This document shows positions 25,081-36,800 of a DNA stretch of 64,000 nt, in pieces (the stretch's first letter is position 1; the number at the start of each line of letters is the position of its first letter). A model generated the notes under the pieces. It was not told the DNA's origin. It worked only from the letters and a program-made list of their open reading frames with translations, and did not search any database. The stretch covers positions 52,219,652 through 52,283,651 of the forward strand of contig NC_052017.1 of assembly GCF_015832195.1 (NCBI RefSeq), read 5' to 3'. A program made the position numbers and the translations under genes. The DNA comes from Motacilla alba alba. Taxonomy: Eukaryota; Chordata; Aves; Passeriformes; Motacillidae.

Positions 25081-28000
25081 TGGGAGTCACTGTTCCTCTA
25101 GGGGAGAAGGAAACACTAATGGATGGATATCTGAGGTCCCATCTCACATCATGTCTCCTCATGTTGGCCTCCCAGTATTACTAATAATTAATCTGGCCTG
25201 AACACCCCATTTATTTCCAGCTCACACTCATGTCTCCATTAGTTTTCTCTTGATGACTCTGTGTGTGTTCCCAGAGCACCTAACAAATGGTCTGTAGATC
25301 CTGATTATTGCTTTGTGCACTAAGTCATTAGTAACAGCAGTACTCAAAAAAAAGTTGTGTATTAATCAGATATTTTAAAAGTGGCCCATCTCCATGTCTG
25401 AATTTCCTGGTTTGTCTTTTCCTTTATGTATCTGATTTTTAGATTGCTGTCTTTGCTTGATAGAAACTACATTTACCGTCAAGAATGTCAGTGATATGAA
25501 GCTATTAGGAGGCAATAATCTGTATTCTCTATTGATAAACTATTGCAATAAAAATCAATAGCACATTTAGCAGTTTACAAAAGCCTCACTGCCAGATGGT
25601 TTCTTCTGACATTGCTGATCTCTTTGTGTTCTTTGGTCTTATGTATATCCCATAAAGTTTATCTGTACATTATTACATCTCTGCTTTTTAACTGCTGTTA
25701 CTGTAAGAATGAACTAATCAGAAATCTCTGAATGCCAGTCTAATAAAAGTGCATAAAGATGGATCATGGGAATGACCTGAATGCATAGGGGATTTATTGT
25801 ATGAGTATGAGAAAACACATTGGACTGTTTGTGACTAATATTTTTGTTTGATTTATGGATTCTGTCATCTTTTATAATCCTCAAATTAATAGAAAACACA
25901 AGGGTCTTAGCTGTACTAAAACAAAAAAACCCCTTTCCATTGGTCAACTTTATCTACATTAGTTTTTCAAGCATTTTGAAAATCTGAAGTTCCCAAAATT
26001 TTTGAGCTGGGTTATGATTTGCTAAAATAATAAGGGACCCTCTGAGAGTACAGGTTATTTTCTTTTATTTCATTTGCTGTAGTATGTGGGTCTGGTTTTG
26101 TTTGCTTTGGGTGAGTTACTTGGTTTTTAAATTCAGAACTTGAAACAAAACAAATTCTCTCTGCAAAACATAAAAATTTGTGTTGTTTACAATAAAAAAA
26201 ATCAAAGAAAAAGCTTTTTGACATGTATTTTGATTAAGTAATAGTAGTATCTTATAAATCCATGGGATGGGTTACAAAGGAATAGCTTACTCATTTCCAG
26301 TTGGAAATAATTTTGAAAGCATAGAGATAAGAAATGTTGTCTATGCAAGGAGAACACCTAGAATGAATAAAGAAGGAGATGAAGAAAGAGGAGGGGAACT
26401 AAAATCCATAACTGAAGGAAAACCCATTATTTAACACCTAAACATATGTGTGCATATAAAAGCATACCTTATAAAATGCTTAGTTTTCAGAACGATATAA
26501 AAAATATTGACATTTTTTGCCTGAAGGAATGTGCAAGAGATGCGAGACCACGTACCCCAACTGGCTCCTCTCTGTCTGGGAGGTGAGATGGTTGGGATGA
26601 CTGTGAGTAATGGGATTGCTGCACAGAGCTGAGATGGGCTCTGCTATTGCACCATCAGAGAGCCCTTTGCTAGATAATTGTGGTCTGGTTGAAGCTCGAG
26701 GGACTGCTGGTCAGATCCATCCCATCTTCCATTCTTTCTCATGGTTTTCTCCAATCAGGGTCTTTTTATTTTGCTTCTGCTGCCTGACACATTTCCTGGA
26801 ATGAGATCTCTTAGAATGCAATGCTCAGGAGTGAATATTCTGACTGTGATAAACACATGGTGAAATACAAAGCTAACTGCACATTGCTAACTGCAACTTC
26901 CCCCACTTGGCGAATGCTTGACATGTGTCAAATGGTTTGTAGGCTTCTAAAGAAGCTAAAATAAGGAATTAGATAGTTTTCAAGTGATTTAAAAAGTCTG
27001 TGGAGAAGATGAAAATCTACCATATTTTCACATGGAAATAAAAAAAAAATAAATTAAAATGAGATACTTTCATGCCAGCATTTATTCAGTGTTAGTAATA
27101 CATTCATCTTATGAAGAGACCACTCTACCATTGACTACTGTTTGGGCTTTTCCATGTTCATCTGATGTCAAAGTTACTGCAACAACCTGTGGAGATTAGA
27201 CATTGTTGTTCCCCTGCTGTTATCCTGTAATTTCCTAATTCCTCTGATACACAAAATAAGCTGGTCCTGAAACTCATAGCAATATGCTGAACTGCAAAAT
27301 AATGTTTTTTGGAAGGAAAGTTTTGTAGGAACTACTGTTGCTTAATGAACCAGGAACAACTGCCTGCATGCCATGAAGCTTCTCCAGAGAAGGCTTACAT
27401 AACATTAAAAAAGAATTTTCATTCAGCCTGTTTTTATCTCTATGTTGTGTGCTGTTGAGGCACATCAGTAAGGGAAGAATTTTGATTGTACAATTATTTA
27501 TAGATATTTCAGAGTCAAGTGTAGTAAGAAAATTACTTTTGGGCAGAAACTTTTCATGACTCTCTGTCAGCCAACAGATACACCATCCCACTAGTTATGT
27601 GCCAAACATACCATCTAAGGTATGGTGGTGAATTCATTGATTATCCTTTGGTTGTCACCAGTCCGTACATCTGCATTGAAAATGAATTACAGTTTTTTTT
27701 GCGGAATTTTTCAGTAGTTACTAGGTTTGCTGTCTTTATTTACAAAAGTATATTTATGTTGGAAGTCATTACTTTGTTTTGGAACAAAATCAATACCTTT
27801 AATGTCAGCACATCAGTAATGATATCTGCTAAATATTAAATGGTAGGTAAAAAAACACTAACCAACAAAACCCAAACAAGTAATGGAATAATTTTGCATT
27901 AGGACCACGTGGAAAAATAACATGGAAAATATTAGTAGGCCATTAGGCAATTAAGTATGTGGTATATGTTCACTTAGCATGTGGGATACTGTGCCCGTAT

Positions 28001-31000
28001 GTCTCAAACAGACAAATCAGAGCCCAGTGAAGTAGGAAAAACTCAGGGAAGGGAAGTATTAACAGCATATGGAATAAGAAGTGGCTCTTGTGTGGGGAGG
28101 GAATACAAAATCTGGTTGTTGTGTGGGGTACTCCCTGTTATCTGAAAGGACATCCATGAATTTGTGCCTGAGACTCAGTCACTTATTTCAGTTGAGAATA
28201 TAACCTGAGAAACATAAATGAGTAAGTCAGTCCTTAGTGAATTATTATCCTCTCAAAGTTTTTCTGCATTTCAAAGTTGAAGATAGTATTTACACATGGG
28301 TTTTGGTTCTTCTGTAGCCTGAAATAGGATAAAAAATGATGACAGAGTAGGGCGCTTTGTCTCAGCCACTTTTTCTTTCTCTTTTTTGAGAAGCAGAGGA
28401 GTCTCTGACTCAGAACATGTAATACGGAAAAGATCATAGACTAAACTTCTGCTATGGCCCCCAGGAAGTCCTGCTGCAGCCTTTTGTTGTTGTTCTGTCC
28501 CGGTAGGTGTCTACACTCACTCTGCATGGGTAAAAACGATAAGATGATGTGTAGAAACTAGAAGATCCAACTTCAGAAACCCTTTCCAATTTTAGTGTTT
28601 TACGTACTCCAGGAATAGTTCCTACAGTTAATATTGGAAATTACTCTACAAAAGAATAGCCTATCTTAAGAATATGTTTTGTAGTAAAGAACAAAACAGA
28701 TGAAAACCACATTGTATAGACAGGACATTACAAAATGTTGTGAGAATAATGTGTAAAATTACTTTCAGGTCTCATTCTTCATGGATTAATTTTTGGCAGT
28801 GTATGTTTTATTGTTGGTGGTGCCTTTCATTTGGATACTCTGTGCCAGGGGCTGTACTTGCTTATAGTGAAATGAATGTTCCTACTGCGGAGCTCCTCCA
28901 GCCTCAGCACTGATCTAAAAAGAATAATTAAGATAGGTAATTTCCATTTCTGATCCCAGGGCAGATATAGTAATGAAACAGGCTGAGGATGTCAAGTGAT
29001 TCTAAGCTTTTCTTTAAAATAAGGTTCATCAAGCCTGAAAGAATATGGGTGGAACTTGTAAGAGCCAATGATAGACATGCAAAAATGGGCAGTGCTTCAG
29101 TATTGCAATGCTGTGTGCCTTGCTAATGTATTCCATCCTTTGCATACTGCTAAGAGGTGGTGCACAAAGCTGTTCTTCACACACCCACTGACATAGTTAC
29201 TAGAGACTCGGACATCCCCCTGATTGTGGCCATGGAGAAGACTCAGAGCAAGTGGTCACTCAGAGCTCTGTGGTCACTTCACAAGCATCAGGTGAAATTT
29301 AGTAGTTTTTTGATTGCTTAAATGTAATTTTCAAATACGCTTCTGACCACAGCTTCATCCCTCCTTCATTTCCATTATTTTATCTTAATTTGCCTTTCTT
29401 GAGCACCCCATTTAGGCCAAGAAGGATTTGTTTGGTGATTTATTTGAAGTAGATGTAGGAATGCATTGGTTGGAGGGAGAGCAATATGTGCCACTCTCCA
29501 GGTTCCAGCCTGACCGAGACTTGACCCTTTTGTGATTCGCTGTGTTTTTGTCTTTGATTTCAGTAAGTTTTGATGATGATGCTGTTCAGGAAACACAGCA
29601 AAAGCCCATTGTTTTCTTAGATTATCTCCTCAGATGCACCCCTGAAGTATATTGCTTGGTCTGACTGCAGATCAACCACAAATGCTAAAGCAAATAATAC
29701 TGTGGGAGCCTGAAAGTGCAGATGCCATTCAGAGTAGTCACAGACACTTTGATGTGGGCACTCAGTATATTTCCTGTGTTTCTTCACTCTAAATATAGTT
29801 TTGGCTTTAACTGTTTTCACTCAGTCTCTCAAGCCAGATGTCCCTACCATGGAATGACAGTGTATAAATGCTGTGCACCTGATGATTTGGTACGTACTGG
29901 TCCATAACTTTGGCCACTAGTACCTAAAACAAAGGCATGGATTTGGAAGGATCAAACTCAAATGCATACAGTGGTCACTAAGGAGTTTGAAACTCTGGGA
30001 TTAATTTCATTGGCTTAGAGACTGGTACTAGCCAGTAATCCACACCTCCAAACTCAGAAAACAAGATACTTGATTCTGGAATTTAAATCTGGCATATGTA
30101 TAATTTGAGCCAATCCAAGAGACTTTTTATGACAGAATAGCTGGGGATAAAGGAGTGGGAAATGCCTTGTTTTAAGAATATTATAGCTTTGTAGTGGAAG
30201 AATTGAAAATACTTGCCTTCTGCCACACTGTACCATTTTCTTCATCTGTCTACTGAGCTGGTTAAAAACATGCTGTAAACCTTTTTGTGCAGCAAAGAGG
30301 ATGATGTCTAAAAAGTTATGAATTGCATGTGTGCACCAATTCTTGATATGTTCTTGCCAGCACTACAGTAGTCATCAATATCTCCCATACTTTAGGTATT
30401 ATCATCTCTTTTTCTCTCTCTGAAGGAATAACTTTCTTTCTTATTTCATGCACCATGAATATTTTTCATCCACATTTTTTTTGTTCATTTTGGCAACTAT
30501 ACTTCCAAGATGCAGTAGCCAGATGGGCTGGAATGGTCTTTAAAAATGCTGTGCAAGACCTAAGATAATTGAAGAATCCATATCACAATAAAACATTCAA
30601 AAGACCCACAGAACCTTCTTTTTGTTTTCATTAATTTTGTCTGTCTTAACACCTATGTGAAAGAAAGAGCAAAGTTTTTGTGGAAAATGGAGGAGTACTC
30701 TTCAGGTGTTTCTACCTTAGTGCTCATCCTGCAGAGCTGATATGGCTACTCCTCCTTGTCCACCTTTTCCCAATAAATCTCTGTTGAGCCTGGTTTCCTG
30801 ACTGCACTAAAGCCTCCACAGTTCCAGTTCCAGTATGCCCGTCTGCAGAACTATGTTTGGAACTCTATTTGGAAGCTCCTGTCTCCAGCTATAGAGGCAG
30901 GAAAAGCAAGGTTGTTGTGGGCAAATACTAGGATTCATGGAAGTCTAAACCTGAAAGAATTGGAATGACCATCAGAAAAGTGTAAGTATGGCCCAGCAGA

Positions 31001-31480
31001 GTCATGCCCAAAAGTGTAGCAAACCTCCTTTACTACTCTGAAATCCCTTAGGAAATATACAGAGGAAAATGTGGAAGACCTAAGGTTGGTCCGCTAAAAA
31101 TTTCCATAGCATTTTTGAGTAAATTATGACTGAAAGATAGTTTGGTGGGAATGTAGTGTGAGGTAGGATGTGAAGCAAGGCAATAGCCTGGAAGAACAGT
31201 CCAGTTAGAAAGGACACACGCAGACAGGAGAAGAGGACCACAGTCCGTGATGGAGGGGAAAAGTCACAAGACAACTTAATATGTGGAAAGCAATGTAGAA
31301 TATATATTTTTAAAAAAAAGTCATGAAGTGAGAGAGGGAAATAGGGTCACAGGGGATGTCCCAGCATAAGGAACTTGATGTAAGCCAGGGAAAAAAAGAA
31401 AGTACTATTACTGCTTTACTTTCCACCTATTTTTCCATCAAGTGGCTTCATTGGCCAGTTTCAGTTGTAGGCTCTTACCT
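25081..31480. other. Non-coding, no feature recognised
   Basis: AT-rich sequence with several short homopolymers. No recognisable gene, RNA gene or repeat family. A few stretches near 28420 and 30950 have 'gatcatag' or 'tggaatgacc' strings faintly reminiscent of CR1 ends, but too little to call. Confidence 0.5.
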
Positions 31481-31489
31481 TTTATTGCA

Positions 31490-31700
31490 ATAACCAGAGA
31501 AATGTGGTTAATAATCAGACTGTCCATAATTTTATTTGTTTCCATCATGACCCCTCACAGTCATCTCCTCTCAGACAAGAAGACTCCTAGTCTGTCTGGA
31601 AGCCGCTTCATATTTCTCACCTTCCTCATTTCCCTTGTTTGTTTTCTGGCTCCCTTTTTAGAGTGGCCTACCAAGGAGAGGAAAGGACTGATAGACCAGA
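31490..31700 (-). mobile_element. Decayed CR1-like LINE fragment (antisense to + strand)
   Basis: Plus-strand blocks 'catcatgacccctcacag', 'tcatctcctctcagacaag', 'gactcctagtct' and 'ggaagccgcttcata' occur in order. Sauropsid CR1 copies read in antisense show 'tatcatgtcccccctcag', 'tcatctcttctccagac', 'agtcccagtct' and 'ggaagctgttccata' in the same order. A plus-strand open frame of 127 codons spans it, but is antisense to the element and not a gene. This is the same region of CR1 as the relic near 14000. Confidence 0.65.
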
Positions 31701-34700
31701 ATGCATTCTGTATTTTGAATATTCACTTCCATATTGTTTCCCTCCATTCCATTCCTAGCTCTTCTCAGTTATTCAGAGGTCAATTACCACCTCTTTTAAT
31801 AATGCTGAAGAAATATTTTTACTGAATCGAAGCCCAAACCCAAAAAACACAGCCCATGAAAAACCATTGCTTTTACTCTGGAGAAAATATTACATGTTCA
31901 AAACCATACAACCATTTCATAAAAGAATGTTCTTCCAATCCATTTTCTTAAAAATGAAAAAAGAAAGGAAAAGAGCTGTCTGGGTTAATTAAATGACATT
32001 ATGTCATCAGCACACAGGAAAGGTGCATAGCAACAAGGGCAAGAGTATCTGATACAGGACTTACCACATTTGTTGTCTGCTTTGTCTGTAGGAGATTTGG
32101 ACAGAAATAAAAGGACCCATGTGGTGGCTAATAATGAAGGATAGATTTATTAGCAGTGGAAATGGTCCTAAACGTTTAAGTTCTTAATGTTTCAGGGACG
32201 GTTTGATGTAGAACTTTTGGCTGAGGTATGGTTTGGAACAGTTTCTGGGTTTGGCTTTTTTTTTCTTGCGTTTGAAGGCATTTGAATTCTATTTTGCTGT
32301 AGGTTTGATAGACATGCATATACTACAAGGACAGGCAAAAAAATGTACAAGTAGGTATGTAGAGAGATTGTATATAATGAAAATTTGATGGTCACCTTAA
32401 ATTCATTGTAAGTATTTCAGATTATATACTTCATAATTTTCCCTGAGCTAGAAAAATACTATAGTTAGTTTTTTTCCCTCTAAGGAAATGCAAAAAAAAA
32501 CCATTCCCAGTAAACAGACAGTACTTCATAAAACTTTTCTAAAATTGTTTGCTTTTTTTTCCTTTATAAAAATCATGTAAAACTTTTATAAAATCCATAA
32601 TAATGCAAAGAACTTAATCTGGTTAATATTATTTATACTAAAAAGTGTGTTTGCTTGTATATTCCTGCATATCCTCTTCCTCAAGTCCTTTGAACTCACG
32701 CAATTATTCTGGTCAGCCAATTATCTTCTCCTGTGATGTCTTTGAAAAACTGTGTTCTTGCAATTTACCCCAATACTGCTGCAAGTCTCTCTCCCAGGAG
32801 ACATGACAAAGTCAAGATTCATTGATTATTTTCTGGGATAAGGTGTCCATAATACAGCCTCCAATTGGGTCATTCCTTGATACTTAGTCTGTAACCTCAG
32901 GACCTAAAAAGGAGAACCTCTTCTCTTGGACTGAAAATCTGTTAGGTAAGAAGGAGCAAAGAGGTAGAGATTCAAATACATATTCCCCTCGATAAGGGGA
33001 GACAGGATGGGTTGGGATGGGTAATATGTGAGCCATGGTGTCTGTTGTTTTTCTCCCATGGAGGAAGCTGCTCAACAATCAGCCTTCTCTGAAGTGAGTC
33101 AAGACCACCACTCAAAGTGAAGACATTCTCACTACCCTAAACTCTACAAGCAGAATAAAGAACATATACTGTAGTCTCAGTAGTAAAAATGGGAAGGAGC
33201 AGTAGGAACTGGACAGTCAGGGACATGTGCATTTTTTTACCTGTGCATGTCTTTGAGAAAGAGAATATTGGAAGAAAGCAAGTTTGTTTTCTTCCCTTCA
33301 GAAAGGTGACTGTGATTAAAAATGCCCATGTGAACAGAGGTAAAAGGGTGTCCATATTAAGCCTTATTTGTTCATTATCCTCCCATCCAATAACCAAATT
33401 TCCTCATTTCTTTTCACCAACCCCATCTCAAACCCCAAAATTCTCAGCCATTTAATCCCCAATCCATCTTAAATTCCCCTCCTAGATCTCCCATTCTTCG
33501 CTGTATAGAAACCTCCTCTGAATATGCAGCCCTGCAGCCAGATATCACCTTGGCAGATGCTGTAGTCCTCATGTGTGTACACATGCCTACTTTTTCTCCT
33601 GTTCTATAAGCTGAACACAAGTTGCACATACATCAAAACAAAACTCAGAAAAAAAAAAAAAGAAAGAGATGGCAACAGGAACATGTGCAGAATAAAATAT
33701 ATGTGCTGTAGCTCAGTGTTGTGAAAAATGACTTCCTCCTCACAGGGCTCAACTCTGAGTTCAACATCTGCTAGGCTACTTAGCTCTTTAGTGGACACTA
33801 CATCATTGCTTTACCAAAAAGAATATCTTAACATGAAAACAGGGTTATCTTACAGTGACATTTGCTCAATATTTCTACCTCCTTTCTGGCAGTCTGCAGC
33901 CTAGGCACTTTTGCATTAGAAGTTATGTCTGTATCTTTCTATTTAATTGCCCCTTGTGGACTTCCATTAATTTGTTTATTTAGACTTTAAAGCTTTTTGG
34001 TATTTTGACTTTTACAGCATGTGGGAGGAGGGAGTTCCACAGTTTTTTCTAAGCAAGCAAACCACTTTGGTAAGAAGTACAAGCTTGACCTCCATCATGA
34101 AACTAGAACCAGGACTGCAAAGAATGTGTGAGGGAAGCCAAGTTCAGTTTTATCCGTTTGTGGTCCAAGCTGCAGACTGTGAAATCAAACTCACAGGATA
34201 CAGAGGTAGTAAGTACCAGTAAGTATCTGGAGAGACCCAAGTCCCAACCTTTTATTAAAAAAAAATCATCCTGTGGCTCAGCAATATTTGTCATGCTGTC
34301 TCTCAGCTACACTCAGCTGACTCCAAAAGCTAGTTGTTAAAGGGAACCAAATATTTCTTTTCACAAAAATAGTGAGATTGGGAAAAGGAAATGTCAACTC
34401 GGTGCATGGCTCAAAAGACTTCCCAGGGTAACACAATCATGCAGCCACATAGTTGCTTCTTAAATGGTGGTTAAAAAGTGGCTTTTGTCAATCACTTAGA
34501 AAATGTAACCACCTTATCAAGCACTGATGAAGTTAATAAAAAGGGAGGAGTGGGTTGTCCCAGAATTCCTCAAAAATCCCTTCAAATATTTGCATTATTG
34601 CATTTCAGCTGGATTCCTTTTAAAGTTTCCTGCTTGACTGCCCAGAGCATTTCTGTTCTCTAGCCCCTCAAATAATGGTTCAGATAGAAACTCAGTTCTT

Positions 34701-34935
34701 AGAAGGTTTTTTCTCTTCTTTTCCAAGGGAAAATGTGAAGACAAACAACTGCCTGGGATAAGCTGTTTCTTATCTTCATCTTGTAAAACTCCTCCAGGAA
34801 AGCTAATTACAACATGTAAGACAGGGCAAAGAAGCACCAGAAAAGGAAAGGAAAAAGAGGCCTTGAAACCCACATACAGTCAGAGGAAAGTCCTGGCCTT
34901 TATAGTTCCCGTCAACAGCAGGAGAAGCCTGGAAA
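31701..34935. other. Non-coding with short A tracts
   Basis: No gene or repeat family was recognised. It contains an A13 run at 33649-33661 followed by a short GA-rich tail. Open frames are short and unremarkable. Confidence 0.5.
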
Positions 34936-35127
34936 AGGTTGTACAGTGAAATCTGTGGCTCTGTGATTCATTACTTCAAGGAGAGGTTTAACATAGCACA
35001 GGAGGCTGAGCAGCCCCAGCATTTCTGTGCCTGGAACAGAGCTGCTTGGTCTCGCGGCAGTTGGACGGCACTCCAGGATCACAGTCTTTCCCAGGCGGCA
35101 GACTTGAGCTTTAAGTACCTAGACTTT
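34936..35127 (+). other. GC-richer block ending at a poly-A tract, possible retrocopy
   Basis: A block with CpGs ('tctcgcggcagttggacgg' near 35052) ends directly in an A14 run and an A/C-rich tail. A GC-richer insert ending in poly-A on the plus strand is the shape of a reverse-transcribed RNA copy. No parent RNA is recognised and no clear target-site duplication was found, so this is only a suggestion. Confidence 0.2.
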
Positions 35128-35195
35128 AAAAAAAAAAAAAACAAACCAAAACTAAAAACAAAACCCCAAACAAACAACAAACCAAACCAAAAAAC
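35128..35195. repeat. A-rich low-complexity tract (A14 plus CAAA-type repeats)
   Basis: A run of 14 A is followed by irregular CAAA and CCAAA units to about 35195, with almost no G or T. It is consistent with a decayed poly-A tail expanded into a CAAA-type simple repeat. Confidence 0.85.
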
Positions 35196-36058
35196 TCAAT
35201 CCCCACTGACAGGGTTGCAGCCTCCCTGCTGCACCTACACTCTGGCATGGTTCCCAGAACTGGGGTCCATGTGGCAGCAGTTGGAAATCATGACACTGAG
35301 AGACAGCAGAAGGCTACTAATTAAATAAAAAGTGGTTTTATTGCAAGTGGTGTCAACAATATGATGGTAACAGCAATACATGTTTGTGGACCTTCCTCCA
35401 GGATATTTTTTTCTGGTGTGAGCAGCTTTGTGATGTTTCCTGGCTGGCAGTTAGGTGAAATGCAATTGCTTTATGGTGTTATTTTCATCTGCATCTTTGA
35501 AACATCAGCGGGTATGGTATATTCCTACCAGGAGATAAAGGGTGGTTATTTTTGAAAAATATCTTGCTGTGCGGGTAACTGGAAAAAATTGCCCTGAGTC
35601 ACACTTGGGTGCTTGAGAGCTCTCAGCATTGAGGACCTCACCATGGAGGGCAGAGGGTGGAATTGAAGAGATTCCCAGGGAAAATCAATCAATATCACAA
35701 GATTTTCACCCCAGATTTGAAGAATGTTCATTTTAAAACAAGATATTGAAAAAATATTTTCTTTTTTATTTATATGTGAGGATCCTAGTCCAAGGTTTCC
35801 CCTTTCTCTTTCAAGTGCTGCTGATGAGCCAGACAGCTGAAGCAGGAGGTGTGAGCTTGAGCAAACCATTAATATTGTGGTGCTTCTGTTTTCCCTCCTA
35901 TATGAAAAGACCATGGCAATTCTTACCTAGCTTACAGTACATTGAGAGGCTTATTATTTTCCAAGGACTGGTGATCTTGATCACTGTCTGCTAAATCAGT
36001 AATAAGCCTTCCTCACTTTTTTGTGCTTTTCTGTTTTCTTTGATTTTGTGTCTCTCTC

Positions 36059-36078
36059 TTTTTTTTTTTTTTTTTTTT
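36059..36078. repeat. Poly-T tract (T20)
   Basis: Twenty consecutive T follow a short TC repeat. It lies at the low-coordinate edge of the CR1-type fragment, whose sense strand is minus, and so would read as poly-A beyond the reverse-transcriptase remains. It is the longest homopolymer in the window. Confidence 0.95.
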
Positions 36079-36217
36079 ACCTTTATTCAAGCCAGTTCAA
36101 GTTCCTGCAGCTCTTTGTAGCCCTCTTTTACTTTTCACCTTTAAAATTTTCAAGTCATCATTTAGGTCATAATTTTTAGTCTCTGCTTCAGCTTCTACTC
36201 AGTCTGAATGTCCAGTC

Positions 36218-36517
36218 TCATCCAGTTCCACAAACTCTGTACCTTGTCCATTTAGTCCCACTGTGGAGCTTGTCAGATTGCTTTGAGAAACACCCAGCCT
36301 TGGCGATGGTGCACCACAGCCCCTTCCCTAGCCCAGCAGTAACATCCGCAAAGAATTCCCCTCTGCTAGTGAGCCATGGTGACCTCCCCTTCCTGAAACC
36401 ATGCTGGCTATTTTCTGTTAATCTGCTCTTTTCCAAATGTTCTCCTTTTTGACTCTTAAAAGAGCTTCAAAGGCTTTTGCTCACAACTCATGTCAAACTG
36501 ACTAGTGTGTAGTTTCC
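36218..36517 (-). pseudogene. CR1-type reverse transcriptase pseudogene fragment
   Basis: The reverse transcriptase would have copied CR1 RNA at a nicked genomic target. In one minus-strand frame, residues corresponding to GNYxxVSLT, a degenerate linker with two stop codons, and QHGFxKGRS are visible. They are followed by 'FFADVTAGLGKG' and then 'GCFSKQSDKL', the decayed counterpart of the region holding the first catalytic aspartate (LDFSKAFD-type motif). That aspartate is not preserved in recognisable form. The YADD-type motif is not found, so the gene is 3' truncated or too decayed. The preserved spacing shows few indels over this core despite many substitutions. Confidence 0.88.
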
Positions 36518-36800
36518 TACTATGTCTCTATAGGTTCACTTTTAAAGTTATGCCATTACGCATTAGTCATCCTTTTTCCTCAGAGACCAGTTCTGAACTC
36601 AGTAAACTTATGAAAACATCTACCAAAGTCTTTCCAGTTCCTACTGTTATTCCGTTCAGTGTTCTCTGTTGGCTGCAGCACCAGGGTCCCAAAACCTGGT
36701 CCTTTGGAAGGTCCCCAGGCACATGTCTCATCCTTGCTACAGCCCTGGAGTTCAAAGGGTACATCTAGAGGTGCCAGAGGAGTTTTTCTGGCTTTGCACA

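Larger units (their letters stand above)
36000..36800 (-). mobile_element. CR1-type LINE fragment containing ORF2 reverse-transcriptase remains
   Basis: The minus strand encodes recognisable pieces of a non-LTR reverse transcriptase of the CR1/L3 clade. GNYTLVSLT lies at 36491-36517 and QHGFRKGRS at about 36380-36406, in the same reading frame and 37 codons apart. CR1 ORF2 has GNYRPVSLT and QHGFTKGKS at this spacing. Two TGA stops fall between them. Upstream on the minus strand (about 36530-36660) a frame carries further fingers-domain similarity but needs frameshifts to join. The downstream end is unclear near the T20 tract at 36059-36078. The element is dead and truncated. Confidence 0.9.

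Noticed and set aside
31442..31825. Plus-strand open frame of 127 codons with hydrophobic stretches
   Set aside because: It runs antisense across a CR1-like relic (31490-31700). The hydrophobicity comes from T-rich antisense LINE sequence.
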